Source: Earliella scabrosa (taxonomy: Eukaryota; Basidiomycota; Agaricomycetes; Polyporales; Polyporaceae). Taken from it: DNA of 64,000 nucleotides. Shown piece by piece: positions 1-12,800 of the stretch (position 1 is its first letter; each line of letters begins with the position of its first letter). Location: NCBI GenBank assembly GCA_022605405.1, contig JABYQQ010000001.1, positions 558,001-622,000 on the forward strand, given 5' to 3'. The translations under genes were made by a program, and so were the position numbers. The notes under the pieces are model-generated. The model saw only the letters and a list, made by a program, of their open reading frames with translations, did not search any database and was not told where the DNA came from.

Positions 1-591
1 CGTGGAATGATGAGAACGGGGGGAGACGACCGCGCGGTGGGTTTGTGACGAAGCCCGATGGCGGAGCGACAAGAGTGGTCAACCGTCGAGCCGGGGAGTC
101 GGACTGCGAGAAAGGAGGGGGGTTAAGGAGGATGCCAACGGGCAACTGGAGGGCCGACAAACAGGGTAATGCGCAGCGCGGGCAAAAGACATGCATGCGA
201 TTTCGATTCCGACACTGGGACTGGGAACGAGGGAAACACCACACACGTCACCCCTCCTTCCCTCTGCAGGCTCGTTCTTCGAAGTTCGCGGCGTCAGGAA
301 GAAGGAAGATGAGGAAGAGCGGTCGGGGCGTATCGCGCGCGTGCGTCCAGCACCAGCCTGCCCCAGCAGCTTCCACACCACGACCATCACCCCAACTCCG
401 ACAGAGCAGCCAGCTTCCCGGCGAGCCGTCCGAGGAGAAGCTTCAAGCATCTACCTCCGACGCGGGCGCTGGCACGCGCGCGCGCCTCCATCCGTCCGAT
501 CGTGCCTTTCCTTGCGCAGTGCTTCTCCGACCTTCACCTTCACCTGCTCCTCGTTCCATTCGACAATGTGCCTGCGGTTTTCGCGCGCGTC
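1..591. other. Window edge without a supported gene
   Basis: This GC-rich stretch lies downstream of the minus-strand gene that stops at 592. Several long open frames on both strands have arginine/serine/proline-rich translations that look like GC-driven shadow frames, and none continues a recognisable protein. It probably holds the 3' untranslated region of the neighbouring gene and part of the next intergenic space. Confidence 0.4.
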
Positions 592-1646
592 CTACTTGAC
601 GATGACCCGGCGCGTGTGTTTGCCCGCTCGCCTGCGCGCATTGTGCGGCGTCGGCCGGCGCCACGCCTCGTCGTCGTCGTCCTCGACGACCATCGCCTCG
701 CCCCCTCCCCCACCACCTCCTACTCCCACTCCTCCTCCCGCCGCGCGCTCGTGCTCCACGGGGGTCGGCGGGGGGCGGTTGATAGGGTAGCCAGGGTGCG
801 CGGGGACGCCGGGACCTTGGGGCGACGCCGCGGCAGGCGGGAGGGGGAAGGGCGGGGGTGCGTGCGTGCGCGGGGACGTTGCGTGCGGTGGGGGCGGCGG
901 AGGGGGGAGGTTCGCTACTGTCGGGGGCGCACGCTCGTGCGGGTGGGGGTGTGGGTGAGGATGATGGGGGTGCGCGGGGAGCGAGGGCGCGCGGGGATGG
1001 CGGTGGCGGTGTGTTGGGGAGGGGACACCAGGGCCCGAGGTCGGGGTGAGGGCGGAGGGGGTCGGGACACTGCTGGAGGTCGCGCCACCGACGGAGCCGG
1101 GATGGGAGAGGGTGTCGATCTCGAGGCGGAGGCGGACGATTTCTTTTCCTGCTTGCGCGAAGAACTTGCGCTCCTCGCGCTCGAAGAAGCCGCTCGTTGG
1201 GCCGGGCTGCATGAGCGGGGGCGCGGGCGGGAAGAGGGCCATGAGCTCGTGGCCGGTGGGCGGGGCGGGGAACTTGCCGCGGGCGGCGAAGGCGCGCTCG
1301 GGGTCGAGGGGGATGTCCACATCTGCGTTGTGGCGCGCGTGAGTAGGGGTTAAGAGGATGGGATGGTGATGGCGGGATCGGGACGCGGGGCAGAAATCAC
1401 ATGGGAGGGTTAATGGTGGCGGAGGGACTTACCGCGAAGCGACGAGGGCGAGAGCGGACGGCGGGGGCGCGAGTTTGTGGGGATGGGGGAGAAGTTGGTC
1501 GTTGCTGGAGGGGGCATGTTTGTCCGAGAGGACGGAAGGACACCGGGTGGAGAGCTGCGATCGCTGGCGGTGGAGGTGCTAGCGGTGGGGGACGAGGAGC
1601 GGGTCATGGCGGACACAGGCCGGAGGTGATATGTAGTAGCAGCCAT
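592..1646 (-). CDS. Conserved hypothetical protein, proline-rich with short coiled coil
   Basis: The model has two exons, 1433-1646 and 592-1322, joined across a 110-nt GT-AG intron (donor GTAAGT, acceptor CGCAG) in phase 1, giving a protein of about 315 residues. The start at 1646 is the first ATG before a Ser/Thr-rich region that holds HLRPVSAMTRSSSP. After the junction the protein reads DVDIPLDPERAF, then FPAPPTGHELMALFPPAPP, then a charged helical segment (FFEREERKFFAQAGKEIVRL) that could form a short coiled coil. The rest is histidine/proline/glycine-rich, with an acidic patch (EDDDDE) and a basic C-terminus. I see no enzyme motif, membrane span or signal peptide. The central block looks conserved rather than random, so I take the gene as real, but I do not recognise its function. 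The very high GC in exon 2 produces long antisense frames that should be ignored. Confidence 0.6.
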
Positions 1647-4600
1647 GGCAGGGGGCGTGCGCGAGGAGGAGGGGTATGCTCGGAGAAAGCGAGCGCTGGA
1701 CTGGAGAGTGGGAAGGGGGGAGGGGGTGGGCCGGAGGGGTGGGCTTATAAGGTGGGGGAGGACGGAGAAAGGGGACAAATGGGACGGTCGCATAAGGTTG
1801 TCATGGGCCGGGGCGGTGTGCTCTGGCGAGAATATCGGGAGGAGTTCTTGGACGGAGAGAGAGAGGCGCTGGGGCCGGCATCTTTTGGAGAGGGCGCAAA
1901 GTCAGCGAGGGACAGGACGTCGACTTCGGGGCGAGCGAGCAGATTCTCGCGAGGCCAGCGTCCTTCCACGCTAGACTCCTGCCATATCCGGCACGCGCCT
2001 CTTCTCGCCCCTTGCCGTAATCGCCCGTCTTCGCGAGGGTTCGCCCGCGTCTGCTGCTCGCTCCGGTCCGCAGCCTGCCAGATAGCGTTACGTGCTCTTC
2101 TCCTCGCTCTCATCTCCCCCATCCCCCACGGCCCCTTCCTCCGCCGCCCTTGCCCCGGTCCACGCCCACGCCCAATCCAGCTGCGAGCCCCTCCAGCGCC
2201 GCCCCTCGTCCGGTGGCGACTCCGGTCCAGTGCACGAGAACGTCGAAGGCGGCACTCGCAGGCGGACTTCTGAGCGAGTGCGAGGCATCTGCCGCGGCTC
2301 CGTGACGCGTCCCTGCTCATCTCCGTCTGCGGCGCACAATTGCCCGTCTGGTCCGAGTCCGAGCCGACGCATCTCTGCGATCTGGGAGTGACCGACTGCG
2401 AGTGGCCTTCTCTGACGCGCCCGATCCGACGCGGACGCGGTGACAGGATGACACGGCCCTGGCCTCGCTGCCCCGAACGGCAACCGCTCGAGAGCCGTCC
2501 CCGTTCAAGTTCGCCCAACGCCGTCCCTGCCCAATCTGTCCGATCCCTGCGCGCGGACGCCGATCTTTTCGCGAACCCCCGCCGCCGTCGACCTCTGTCA
2601 CGACAATGCCAGTCCTGTCGTCACGCCCGACGCCTGCCCGCGCTCCCTTCGAGTTCCCGTGCCTCGTCCCGACGTGACCTGTTCAGCCCACGCGACGACA
2701 CGTCCCAGCGGAATTACGTCTCCGAGCGGGCTCACGGCGAGTCAATCTGGTCAACAGGTCTGGTCACACTCCCTCGCCGCGCTCGACGTCCACACCTCTT
2801 ACGTTCCTCGGCCGAGCCCGTGTCTCTCTCTCTCTCCGGTCTTGTGTCAAGACGGAGACAATGACATTCCCGCGGCATGTATTCGCTGCATTTCATTTCG
2901 CCAACGCCAACGCACGCCAGCCGTCGCACCGGCCACTGATACGCTCTCCGTCTGTCGCCTGCCGTACACGTATGTCTCCGCGACATATGTATACAGTATG
3001 TCTCATCCGTGGTTCCTATCCGTATGTTCGACGGCGTACGTGTGACTGCGCCGCGCCCGCGTGCCCTTCACACCTTCTCACCGCGCTCTCATGCTCTCCA
3101 ATTGCAATCATTATTATTTCCCGCTCCTCCGTCCCCATATACTCATATGTACTTATGTCCACGCGGTTCGCTGCCTCGCTCGCATCACCGTGACGACTAG
3201 CCGCTGTCCGGAGTCTCCCTTCCCCCTGCAGCGGGATCTGCCACTATATGTACTTACCCCTTCCCGCCTTTGCGTCCGGCCGCGCGCGCGCGGGCTTCTC
3301 GATATCCGATTCCCAGACTCAATTGCCTGCAGCGTTCTCGTTGACCCCCACCTTCGAATTTACGCGGCGCTCCCAGCTTGGCGCCTTCCTCTCCTCACCC
3401 TGCCCTGCCCTGATTCTCGCCGGCATCCGATTCGCCCGCCGCCGCCACGAGGATCGCGCAGGGCAGGAGGGTTCTTCGGACGTGACACTTTATTGCGATA
3501 GCGGCGGTTCACCGGTTCGCGGCCACGGCCACAGCCAGTCGCCCGTCGCCCGTTCACGCACCTTCTCACACCGCCTGCGCGGGTGTGGCGCTTTGGCGTT
3601 TCGTATGTATCGCGACGCGGTCTACGGCAGGACCCTAGGTGCGATACGATCGTTCATCCCGGCTGCGTATTGCACACTGACGCGCGCGCCTTTGACCTTG
3701 CGCTGCCCAATGTGTTGATGAGGGCCCGGGGACGCGGCCGCGGGAGGGGGTGCCCGTGGCGGGCTATGCTATATGCATACATGCGTGGCCGGGTGGAGGG
3801 ATCCCTTCGAATGGGGGCATGTATGATATGTGGCTGGCTGGCTGGCTGGCTTCGGATTCTTCGAACCCTTCGAAGCTCGCAAGCTCGGACCATGGTGCAT
3901 AGTGCGTGGTGCCATGACGCGCTGCTGTGGTGCGCGCGACTCGCCCGTAATGCACGCATGCCCGTGATGCATTGGGACTTGGTGGATAGCTCAGAGACTA
4001 GAGTCAGTCGGACGCTCGCGAAGGGAGCACGGAACGTTCCTCGGCGGTCGCGGGACGGGCCTGACAGACATATGTACAATGCATGCAGAGGGTCTCTGAC
4101 AATGACATGTGGTTGGGCGTGAATGGTACCGGTGCTGGTTGCCTCCTTGTCAATGTCTGCCTCACTGGTCCGTCCCGCGTCCGTTGTCTGTCGTCTGTCA
4201 CGATTCTGTGTGGATGTACTGCATGTACATGTATCTGCCATATCGCGCAATGCCACACGCTCCGGATGTGCACTCTGTCTCGTCTCGGTCCTCAACGTTC
4301 AATCTCGGTCGACGCGGTTAGAGCGGCGCTATCTACTGGATCTGCTCCAGTGCCCCCGCGCTGAGCGAGGTCACGTCAGTGCAGACGCGAGCTGCCACCG
4401 CGCGTCGATTGGCACGTCCTGACGCGCGTCTGAATATCTGGATATCTGTGCCACATCTGGGCACTGAAAGACAAGTTATCTGCCACGACTGCCTGCGCAG
4501 GGCCGCGCATCCCAAGTTGGACCTTGATATCTTAATGATGCCTTCGCTCGGGGAGCTCGCCCGATGAGCGTTCGCCGGCCACAGCGGCAAGTCTGCTCCG

Positions 4601-7600
4601 TTCGTCCATTCGTCCGACTCGGATCGTCGGTGGTGTCAGAGTTGTGGTTACGCATACACATCCGACGCTGGGACGTCCATGGGTCCGTTGCATCGTGATC
4701 GATTGATCCGGTCTAGTATCTACTCGTATGGTGTGTAGACAGTGGAACGAGAATGTTGCAGAGCGAGCAGGTCGCTACCCAGCATATATATAATATTACA
4801 AGCAGGCGTCCGCCGCGTCTGATCTGGGATCCTGATCTGTGGACGTCTATGGCCACACCACTCTTCAAATGGCTTTCGAGTGGTTCAGACGGATCGATAT
4901 CCATGTCAACCCACCATGCACCAGGGTATCATCGTCCTTCCGCAATCGCACACTCCCGGACTCCAGCCCTCTTGGCGAGGAGCCGAGCATGCATGCAGTC
5001 TCATAGAACCCGCCGGTACTGACGTTCAATGGTGGCAGGTCGAAGTCCTTCTGCTGGTACCCACGCATGCCGCAACGGGACCTCTCGACTCCGACTCGGA
5101 GTTCTGAGCGTCGCCGGATATCCCATGGCGCTAGCCTGAGAGCCTGAGGCTATAGCCTCCGAGGTGCCACTGCCAACCTGAATGGACGATGATGACGCGC
5201 GCGAACGGCAGATTCCGAACGGACTTGCACGCGTGCATCATCAGGTGCGTTGCCCGCCGCTCGATGAATCTCAGTACCGCTGACCAGGAAGTGCATGCTC
5301 GGAGCGTCATGCGGAGAGCCTCCGAGAGGCGGCGCGTTGCATCATCGCCGGGTGCGTCCTATCTGCCAGTCTCAGTCTCAGGCCAGTGCAGGCGGTAGTT
5401 GTCTGACTTGTCTTCTTTTCTCGCGTTAGATAGTTCCTCTCAAGGTCTCGGGAGATGGAGCTTGAGGCTGCGCTTGTTCACTCCGAGCTCCTCTCAATAC
5501 AAACAGTCGAAAGACTTTGTGGCTGCACAATGCGGATGTGTTGAGACATTGTCAAGAGTCGACTCCCGGCGATCCGTGCTTGCTTGTCACCCCCAGCGCA
5601 CGCAAACGACCGAGTCGAGCTCCCAACACCGTGACGATGTGTACGAGATCACCTGCTTCAAGTCATGTTGCTGAACGGAAACTGGAATTGTGCGGCGGCC
5701 TTGGAATTCGGTCGGGTCGTCAGGGTCCCAGGGACGGAAGAGAAGAGACGCAAAGGCAACGCAAGTCCGCTGGCAAGTTGCAATCTTGGCGCGCGGCCGA
5801 CGACCCCGCCCGCCGGTCGCAGCGCAGATCAATGTCGGCTGCCAGTGGACCGAAAGCCTGAGGTTGACATGCTATGTGCGGTTCAGGCGGCGGCAGGCCG
5901 TGCGGAAGCGCGTCATGCAGGTTTTCCGACTCGGAGTCCAAGCTGGATCGTCCTCCGACTCGAAGGCAACCCGTGTATGCGTTGCCGGCGTTTCGAGCGC
6001 AGTGCGCACGATGCGCGGAGGCCCGCTTCCGCTGAGCGGGCCTGGAGGCTGGAAGAGGTAGTCGGACTGCTCGAACGCGAGCGCCGGGCGATCCCGAGCT
6101 GCCTTGTATGGGCGAGCGCACATCCACGGACCACGGGAAGAGGGTCCTGCGAGCCGGTACCTCGTCCTTCGAGTTCGGTCGGGCGCAGCCCTGAGGCCTC
6201 GTTGCGCGTTGCTCGTTGGCATCGCGTTTTGCCAGCCTCGCGTATCTTCAGGATTGCCTCAACCCTCGATCAAAGACAGCGTTGCGGTTTCTGGAAAGTC
6301 AAGAACGGGACCCGCGCGTGGACTCTGTGGGAGGGCCGGAGTCCAGCGGAAGGAAGGCGTACATACGCCGCCGTGGAGGATGATCCAGATTGGATCCAGG
6401 ATCCTCGCGCGATTCTGAGTCGTCCGTTGACCTGTGCACCTGTTGCATATGGCCAGGTCTTCCGTCACGGTGCACGCAGCTTGGCGCGCTGTACGTACGT
6501 GTACGGTTCGCCATCCATGACGAGCGCCGAGTTGCCGGCCCTACTCACCCTGACAGGGAGAGATTGATCACTCGGAAGTGCACACCACAGCCTGAGCTCG
6601 GACAAATCGACAAATCACGCGCGTACATATACTGCGTACCCGAGCCTGCGTGCAAAAATACCACTACATAGTCAGGCTTGCTCGAGCGTGGATCCCCCGG
6701 AAGGCTCGGAAAGTTCTGATCGCTGCCATTCAAGCTTGCGAGCGAAGGCGGCTTTTGCTTAAGGCAAGTAATCATGTGCGACGCCCCATGCCCGGGAGTG
6801 TGGAGCCTCGGAGGACGAGCATTGGCTCCGTCGAGAGGGGTGTGAGTGGGATGTGAGTGTAAATCAATATAGTTGGGTGTCATGCGTACATGAGTTGGCT
6901 CACAGGCTCGAGGATGGCATCAGGAAGAAGACTGAGGAAGGGCCGCCGTCGCGTCTCGCTCATTTCCGGATTTCGAGTCCGCTCTGTGAGGTCACAGCTA
7001 TATTCGTGTTGCGACAACGTTGACGCGATGAGCGCATTTGGATGAGGCCTCTGACTGTGGAGGATCCGAACGGGTGGGCGGGTGGATGCGCGTGTGCACG
7101 TAGATGGCGGATGGCCCGTCCCTTCCGATCGATGTGATCGTATGGCCCAACGCGCGCGCAGTGGGTCGCGCTATACGCAGAACGGCGTAGCAGCATCCGG
7201 ATTCTGCGTTGCGTGCTCGGGTGTTTGCTGGTGGGCTAGTGTAGTAAGTAATCGCGATGCGGCGATCTGCCTTGCTGAGTTCGGTCTCTTGGTCTGATTT
7301 TTCAGGCGCGGGCTTGCGCGCGGAACGTTCGGACCTTCCATCGTGTGCTTGCTCCGGGTTCGCGATCGGAGAGAATGCAGTCGAGTATGTAAAGGCTGCT
7401 AGCGCCGCTGATACAAGATGGTACTACGTACGTACGCGAGTGTCCGGATCCGGAGGTGTGGATATTAACTGGGTCTCCGCTCGATCACTGATCATCATCA
7501 GGATTCAGTGGACCGCAAGACACAAGGACACGTTCGCGGACCTTTTTCTGCTGCACTAGTGCTCGGCGCGCGAGAGACCATGGCCACGCGTTCCTAGGTT

Positions 7601-9278
7601 TCCTAGGACGTCTTTGTTCTGTGTCTCTCGATCGCTTTGTTCTGACTGCAATGAATCAGCGTTTCTGTTGGTTCTCTTTCCGTCATATACGTTGTGCCGT
7701 TCATTTCCGCCCTGCGCTGCGCGCGTACAACCAAACTCACTTCGGACTCTGATCAGGGCGGCGAATCCGCGATCATCGTCGATACGTGTGTTCCGCGTCC
7801 AATTCCAGACAATGACAGTCCAACGAGTCATACGTACATCGAGTCATCCAAGCGGACTACTGCCCGCAATGGCGAACCGCGCGCACCAGCAACGCTGGCG
7901 TAGTGCAACGTGAAGATGCACGCGTACGCTCAAGAGTCTTCCATCGGGCCACCTCTCCCGGGATCGCCGTCGACCGCGTCGTGTGCACGGATCCTCCGCG
8001 ATGAGCTCAGAGGCTCAGGTTCATCATGCTGCGGTCGGTGCTTATAGCGCAACCGCGCCATCCTGCTCCGGCCTAGTCCGCTCGTGTTCGTTCCAGCGTC
8101 CGAAATTGATGTAGATGGAGCGAGTTTGTCCTCGCGAGGCCATGCGGCAAATGCACATCATGGAGAGATGGCTAGAGACGGAGGCGGCGACATAGCCGGA
8201 AGGGCAGCGGCGTCCCCGCATATCCGACATGGTACCATCGCTCCGACGTCACCGGCTCGCGCTTCCAGACCGCGAGTGTGCACGGCTTGCATTCTCAGCG
8301 GAGCGGGATAGATCTTGACTTTGCCGATTTGAGGAGTAGAGGCCAGATGCGGCGTGCTGCAAGTACTTGGACTGACTTAGTGGCTCCCGCGCGTCCCTCG
8401 GCCTGGGGTTACTTACGCCCGAGTTCGGTGAGTCGCCTATAGTCCGTCATCATCCGACTACCGACGATCCCTTCTTGCAGCTGCAGGCCTAGTGGCGGGC
8501 ACACATGCGCCTGGTCGATGACGCAGGGGGTCGCGATGCAAGACCGTTATCTGGCGCAGAAGTCGGCCTATGTGGACGGATGCGGCATAGCCATAGTCCA
8601 TCCCCAGTCTGGCGAATGCAGACCCGGAGGCAGTGCTCTCGAGATGGTTTGAGTACTGCCCGCTGCGGTCGCGCTCTCCCAGGTGTCGGGGTCAGACTGG
8701 GGCTCGCGCCTTCGCTGCATAACTGCATCTGGTGCGCAATATCGCCTTTATGGGTAGGTGCCTTCCTGGACGCCAGGAATCCAGGGGAAGAAGCGCGAGG
8801 GATCTGCGGAGCGCACAAGCTGAACACAAGTCGCGACAGCGTGCGTCTGCTGCTAAGGATGCGTACTCGCCTGCTTCCAAGCTTGCTGTCACCGTGACGC
8901 TCGGCAGGGCTGCCAGACGGGCTTGTGCGGGTAAAGAGAGAGCGTGCAGCGTTTGGGCTCAGGCTGGGATGGACTCAGTGCGGATGCCTGTCAGAACGTT
9001 AACTTTGTTCGCTCTTTAGCCGCACGGATAGTACGACACGCACTGCATCCGTGCCTACTTCCTGAAGACCAGATATCCAGAATCGATGGTTCATGGAGGG
9101 CACGGTCGAGTTCTAGGGGTTCACGGCGACCTTCTTCGGCTCACGACTGGCGAGATACCTGCGTCCGAGGACGTACAAGGCCGCGTGGGTCCGGCGTGGT
9201 GGCGCAAGAAGAGTGTTCCTGGATATTCTCGTCCTGTGCACTGATATCCGTCCTCTGGCCTCGACATCTGTATCTGCT
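1647..9278. other. Gene-poor stretch, about 7.6 kb
   Basis: No frame here gives a recognisable protein or a convincing exon series. Notable texture includes a pyrimidine-rich stretch with a CT run near 2,825-2,840, a short CTGG tandem near 3,831-3,850, and clustered CGCG tracts. The first kilobase probably includes the promoter of the minus-strand gene starting at 1646. The open frames have frequent stops on all strands and the Arg/Ser/Pro-rich composition of unselected GC-rich DNA. I saw no terminal repeats or reverse-transcriptase motifs that would mark a retroelement. Confidence 0.4.
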
Positions 9279-9825
9279 TCATGAGCCGTGTTTGAAGGTC
9301 GGAATGCACATTGCGCCAGAAAAGCTCCTGCATATCGAACACACACTCTTTGACATGGGTTCTCGGCTCCTTGAGCGGCCAGTATGGTGGAAGGAGGGGT
9401 TCAGGGATTATCCAGATCAATGAGACTTTGTGCTAGTTAAGCTTACCGTGCATGATGCGTTCCATAGACTTCGCTGCCAGCGTACCTGGCCGCGCTTGCA
9501 TTAAACGTGTGCTTCTGGCATTTGCTGGCGAGTTCTGTCGGCGCTAGTTTGAGCTCATTATCCAGATATCGTACGTGCCTTTGCCAGAGTCCAATAGCGT
9601 CCTGGAAGTCTGGATAGCCGAAAGGGTCGTTGAACGACTGAACAGAGAAGTTCCGAGTCGAGAGGAACTGACGAAAAGTGCGGGCGTCTGCCACTTGCCA
9701 TATTTGGCCCTGATACCAACCAGGACAGCACAGCAATGACAACGGTGTGACAGCCAGATATCCTTGCCTTCTGCGCTCACTACGGACGGTGAACGCTCAC
9801 GCCCAACGCGCTTGCCGGTGGACAT
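9279..9825 (-). CDS. Predicted small protein of unknown function
   Basis: A three-exon model (9781-9825, 9447-9709, 9279-9369) gives 132 residues starting at the ATG at 9825. The introns are 71 and 77 nt with donors GTGAGC and GTAAGC. The central exon has balanced, selected-looking composition (DARTFRQFLSTRNFSVQS, LWQRHVRYLDNELKLAPTEL) and stands out from the nonsense frames around it. The C-terminal exon adds a CxxC (SVCSICRSF). I do not recognise a family, and no membrane span or signal peptide is visible. The last exon is the weakest part, because other acceptors downstream would change the tail. It could instead be a remnant of a larger gene, since the flanking 8 kb on either side contain nothing clearly coding. 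Confidence 0.4.
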
Positions 9826-12800
9826 AAGGGGCGACCTTTGTACCAGTGCGACGCCTCAAGACCCTTCGAACCCCTGGAACGCGACTAAACATAACACATC
9901 GGCCGCACACCCGTCAACCAGGACACTGCTACGGCGACACGTATCACAAGATATAGCCACCTCCGCCGGACGTGCTCTCGCCCTGGCGACGCGGTACGCA
10001 CGGCCTGTCGCACTGTCTCACGGTGCAGACAAAGGTACATGGGGTGCGTCGTCGCGCGGCGCACGAGTTGTGAAAGGGGAGCAGGCGAGTGTATTTAGTG
10101 GTGGCAGCCAGGCGGATCACTTCGTACGGTTCTTGCAGGTTTCAGATGTCGGAGAGTCGCACGCCGGGCATCCGTCTGTCTATTATCCCAGTCTTCTCTT
10201 CTCCAGGAATCGTTGCGCTTATGCGCGGTTCTAGCGGGGGAGAGAGCCCCCCAGAGACGTTCTTACTGATCATGAACATCGCAGGTGAGACGTTGCTAGG
10301 GAAGCTCCCGCGCGCCGCAGAAAACTATGAGATGTCCGCAGACCGCCACTCAGATCTCCAGCGATTCCGTCATCACTTACTTGACTGTTCGTGATGCGCA
10401 GTCAAGGAGGACGTAAAGGCCATCATCAGGGGCACGTCGCCCGGATGACATAGAACTGAGCCTCGGTAAGCCATCTGTTGGATCCTGTCCAAGAAGTGTT
10501 GTAGTAATTATGACAGAGCGAAACGCTAGGCACTCATCGGGTTCTGATCCCCCGCTCCGCTTCGTCACGCCGTAGACGGATTCTGACACTCCGCTTGCTC
10601 CAGATCCGTTATGCCCGGCACCTTCACGAACCTTTTACATGCGGCGCATCGTGTCCCGTCATCTCGACAAGCTGTGTGATCTGCAACAGTGTTCCTCCGA
10701 ACGTCTGGTGGGTATTCCGCTGATTGCTCTGCGGCGAGTACTAATGTCTCACTGCCCTTCGATGTATAGCATCGGGCGATAGTTATGTAACCCGCTCTAG
10801 GTATCCAACATGATGGTGGGCGGTCAGCTAAGTCGACCTGCATGGTCCTCATTGACGGGTGCACAGATAAAGACTTGCGTTATCGGCGCACAATATTCGA
10901 CAGCCTACCGTCATGGGCGTCCCTTGACGCGCGAGCAACTCATCTTGGTACTACTGCTTGCGATGGATGCATTTGCACACTCCAAGCCCAGGCATGCTGC
11001 TTGCGCAGTTGCCGACGCCGCTGACATGGAAATGTACGCATCCTGGGAGCAAGTTATAGACAGCAATGGCACTTCTTTCCGCGGCAACGACACCAGGGGG
11101 ACATGCCGTAACTACAAATGACATGAACAGAACAGTGGCCAGAAGTCAGTTGGTAGGGTCCATGTCCATCTCAGTGGGCTCCGCGCTAACCACGCTCGCG
11201 GCGTTCTACATCACAACATGACAGCTGTCTTCTGGCCAGTCTCGGTGACGTACCCTGCCATTATCCTACCAGGGTCCAAGCTCTGTTCGCTCACGTACGC
11301 GACCGCGGCTTCTCACGAGCCCGCATGGACGGAGCGATGGCATCCTAGGCGCGAACCGCGGCGGCGAGTTTGAAGGCTACCATATATGTCAGTCAGTCGA
11401 GCGACCGCCGGTCGTTACCAGGGCCGGCCACTGCTGAACGCGGCGAGCTTCGCGGAACAAGAGACGAGGACGACGGGCCCCGACGAAAATGACAATAGCT
11501 GTCAACCAGTCTTCTAAGCTCAGACTGCAGCATCTTTACGTTCGCATTTCTCGGCTCCCCGCATGCGTGCCTGGCGCGGACGGCAACTATAATGCCGTTT
11601 GTGCGGGAGGCCCTGAAGGAGGGCGAGCCCCCGTCCCCGCCGCCGATGGCTGGATGCTGGGAAGGGCCTGCGTACATAACATGCTCCAGGGCGTGGGCGG
11701 GGCCGCGTTCTTCTGTGGCATGAAATGCGGCGGAGACCACGGATCTGCCCCACTTCTGTCGCCGCCCCGGTTGCTAACTACATAGTGTTCGTACAGCTGG
11801 AATGGAAACATGCCCGCCTACCGCCAGTCACGGGCAGTCGTCTTCCTCGCCGGGGAGATGGACATACGGTGGCGGTAGACCGGTGCACGTCTCGTCAATG
11901 TCGTACGTCGCAGACTAGAAGACGACCGGTCTGGCGCGCAACGCCTCGAGGAGACGCCGTGACGTAGATATTACCGGTGAGTACGGCGACTTGACCCAAA
12001 CCGCCCAGTCGTGTCCATTCGAGACTGAATCGCACCCTGCAGGCACGGGCACGGACCACAGTATTCCATTTGCATGCCATACTGAGTGGTGTCCGGTAAG
12101 TAGATATCGGAGAAGGGGCGACTGAGAACGTGTGGCGTAGCGATCGCCCACTCGAAGCTTAGTGGACGTCGTGCCCCTCTGCCGGAGATTCTTGCGCCTC
12201 CCAGGCAGAGACGGCGATATATAGTCGAGTGCTCCAGGCAGCTTCCACACCAGGTGGTCTTGTGAGTGTCGCTATCATGATAGGCGGCGCGTGCGACACG
12301 GTCTCACGATGCACGTACACGCAGCATGCCCAACTGTCAGCTTGCGCCATCATGCGCGGGTGATGTCATGCTTCTGGCCCAGAGAAGCACTCATGCGTAC
12401 GTTGGGGCCGCTCCCTCTTCCTCCTGAACGGCACCGCGGTGATCACTTGCGGCCTCGGGGACAGGACGTTGTCAAGAGTATGGTCTAGTTGTCTGTGAGC
12501 GCTCCTTACGGCTAGGCCCCGCCACCGACACCGGAACGGGGTGTTTGGCTGCTCGATTACGATCGAGTGGCAGGGAATGCTTCCGTTTTCGATCGTGATC
12601 GCGCCCTTAGCCGGTGGGTTCTCTTCTTCTCTTGTCGCGGGTTCTTGGCACTGGCCAACCCGCCTTGCAATCGGTAGTGGCTGTAGTTCGGCCCACCCTG
12701 AAGTCTCTCGAGACAACGGCTAATGTTCAAGTTCATCAGTGAGCACGTTCCTCTTCATCTCGACTGAGTCTCAAAGTCATCGTGACATCTATAGGAAGCG

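Noticed and set aside
502..1353. Long plus-strand open frame over the first hypothetical gene
   Set aside because: It is antisense to the spliced minus-strand gene, and its Gly/Arg/Val-rich translation is what GC-rich complement sequence yields.
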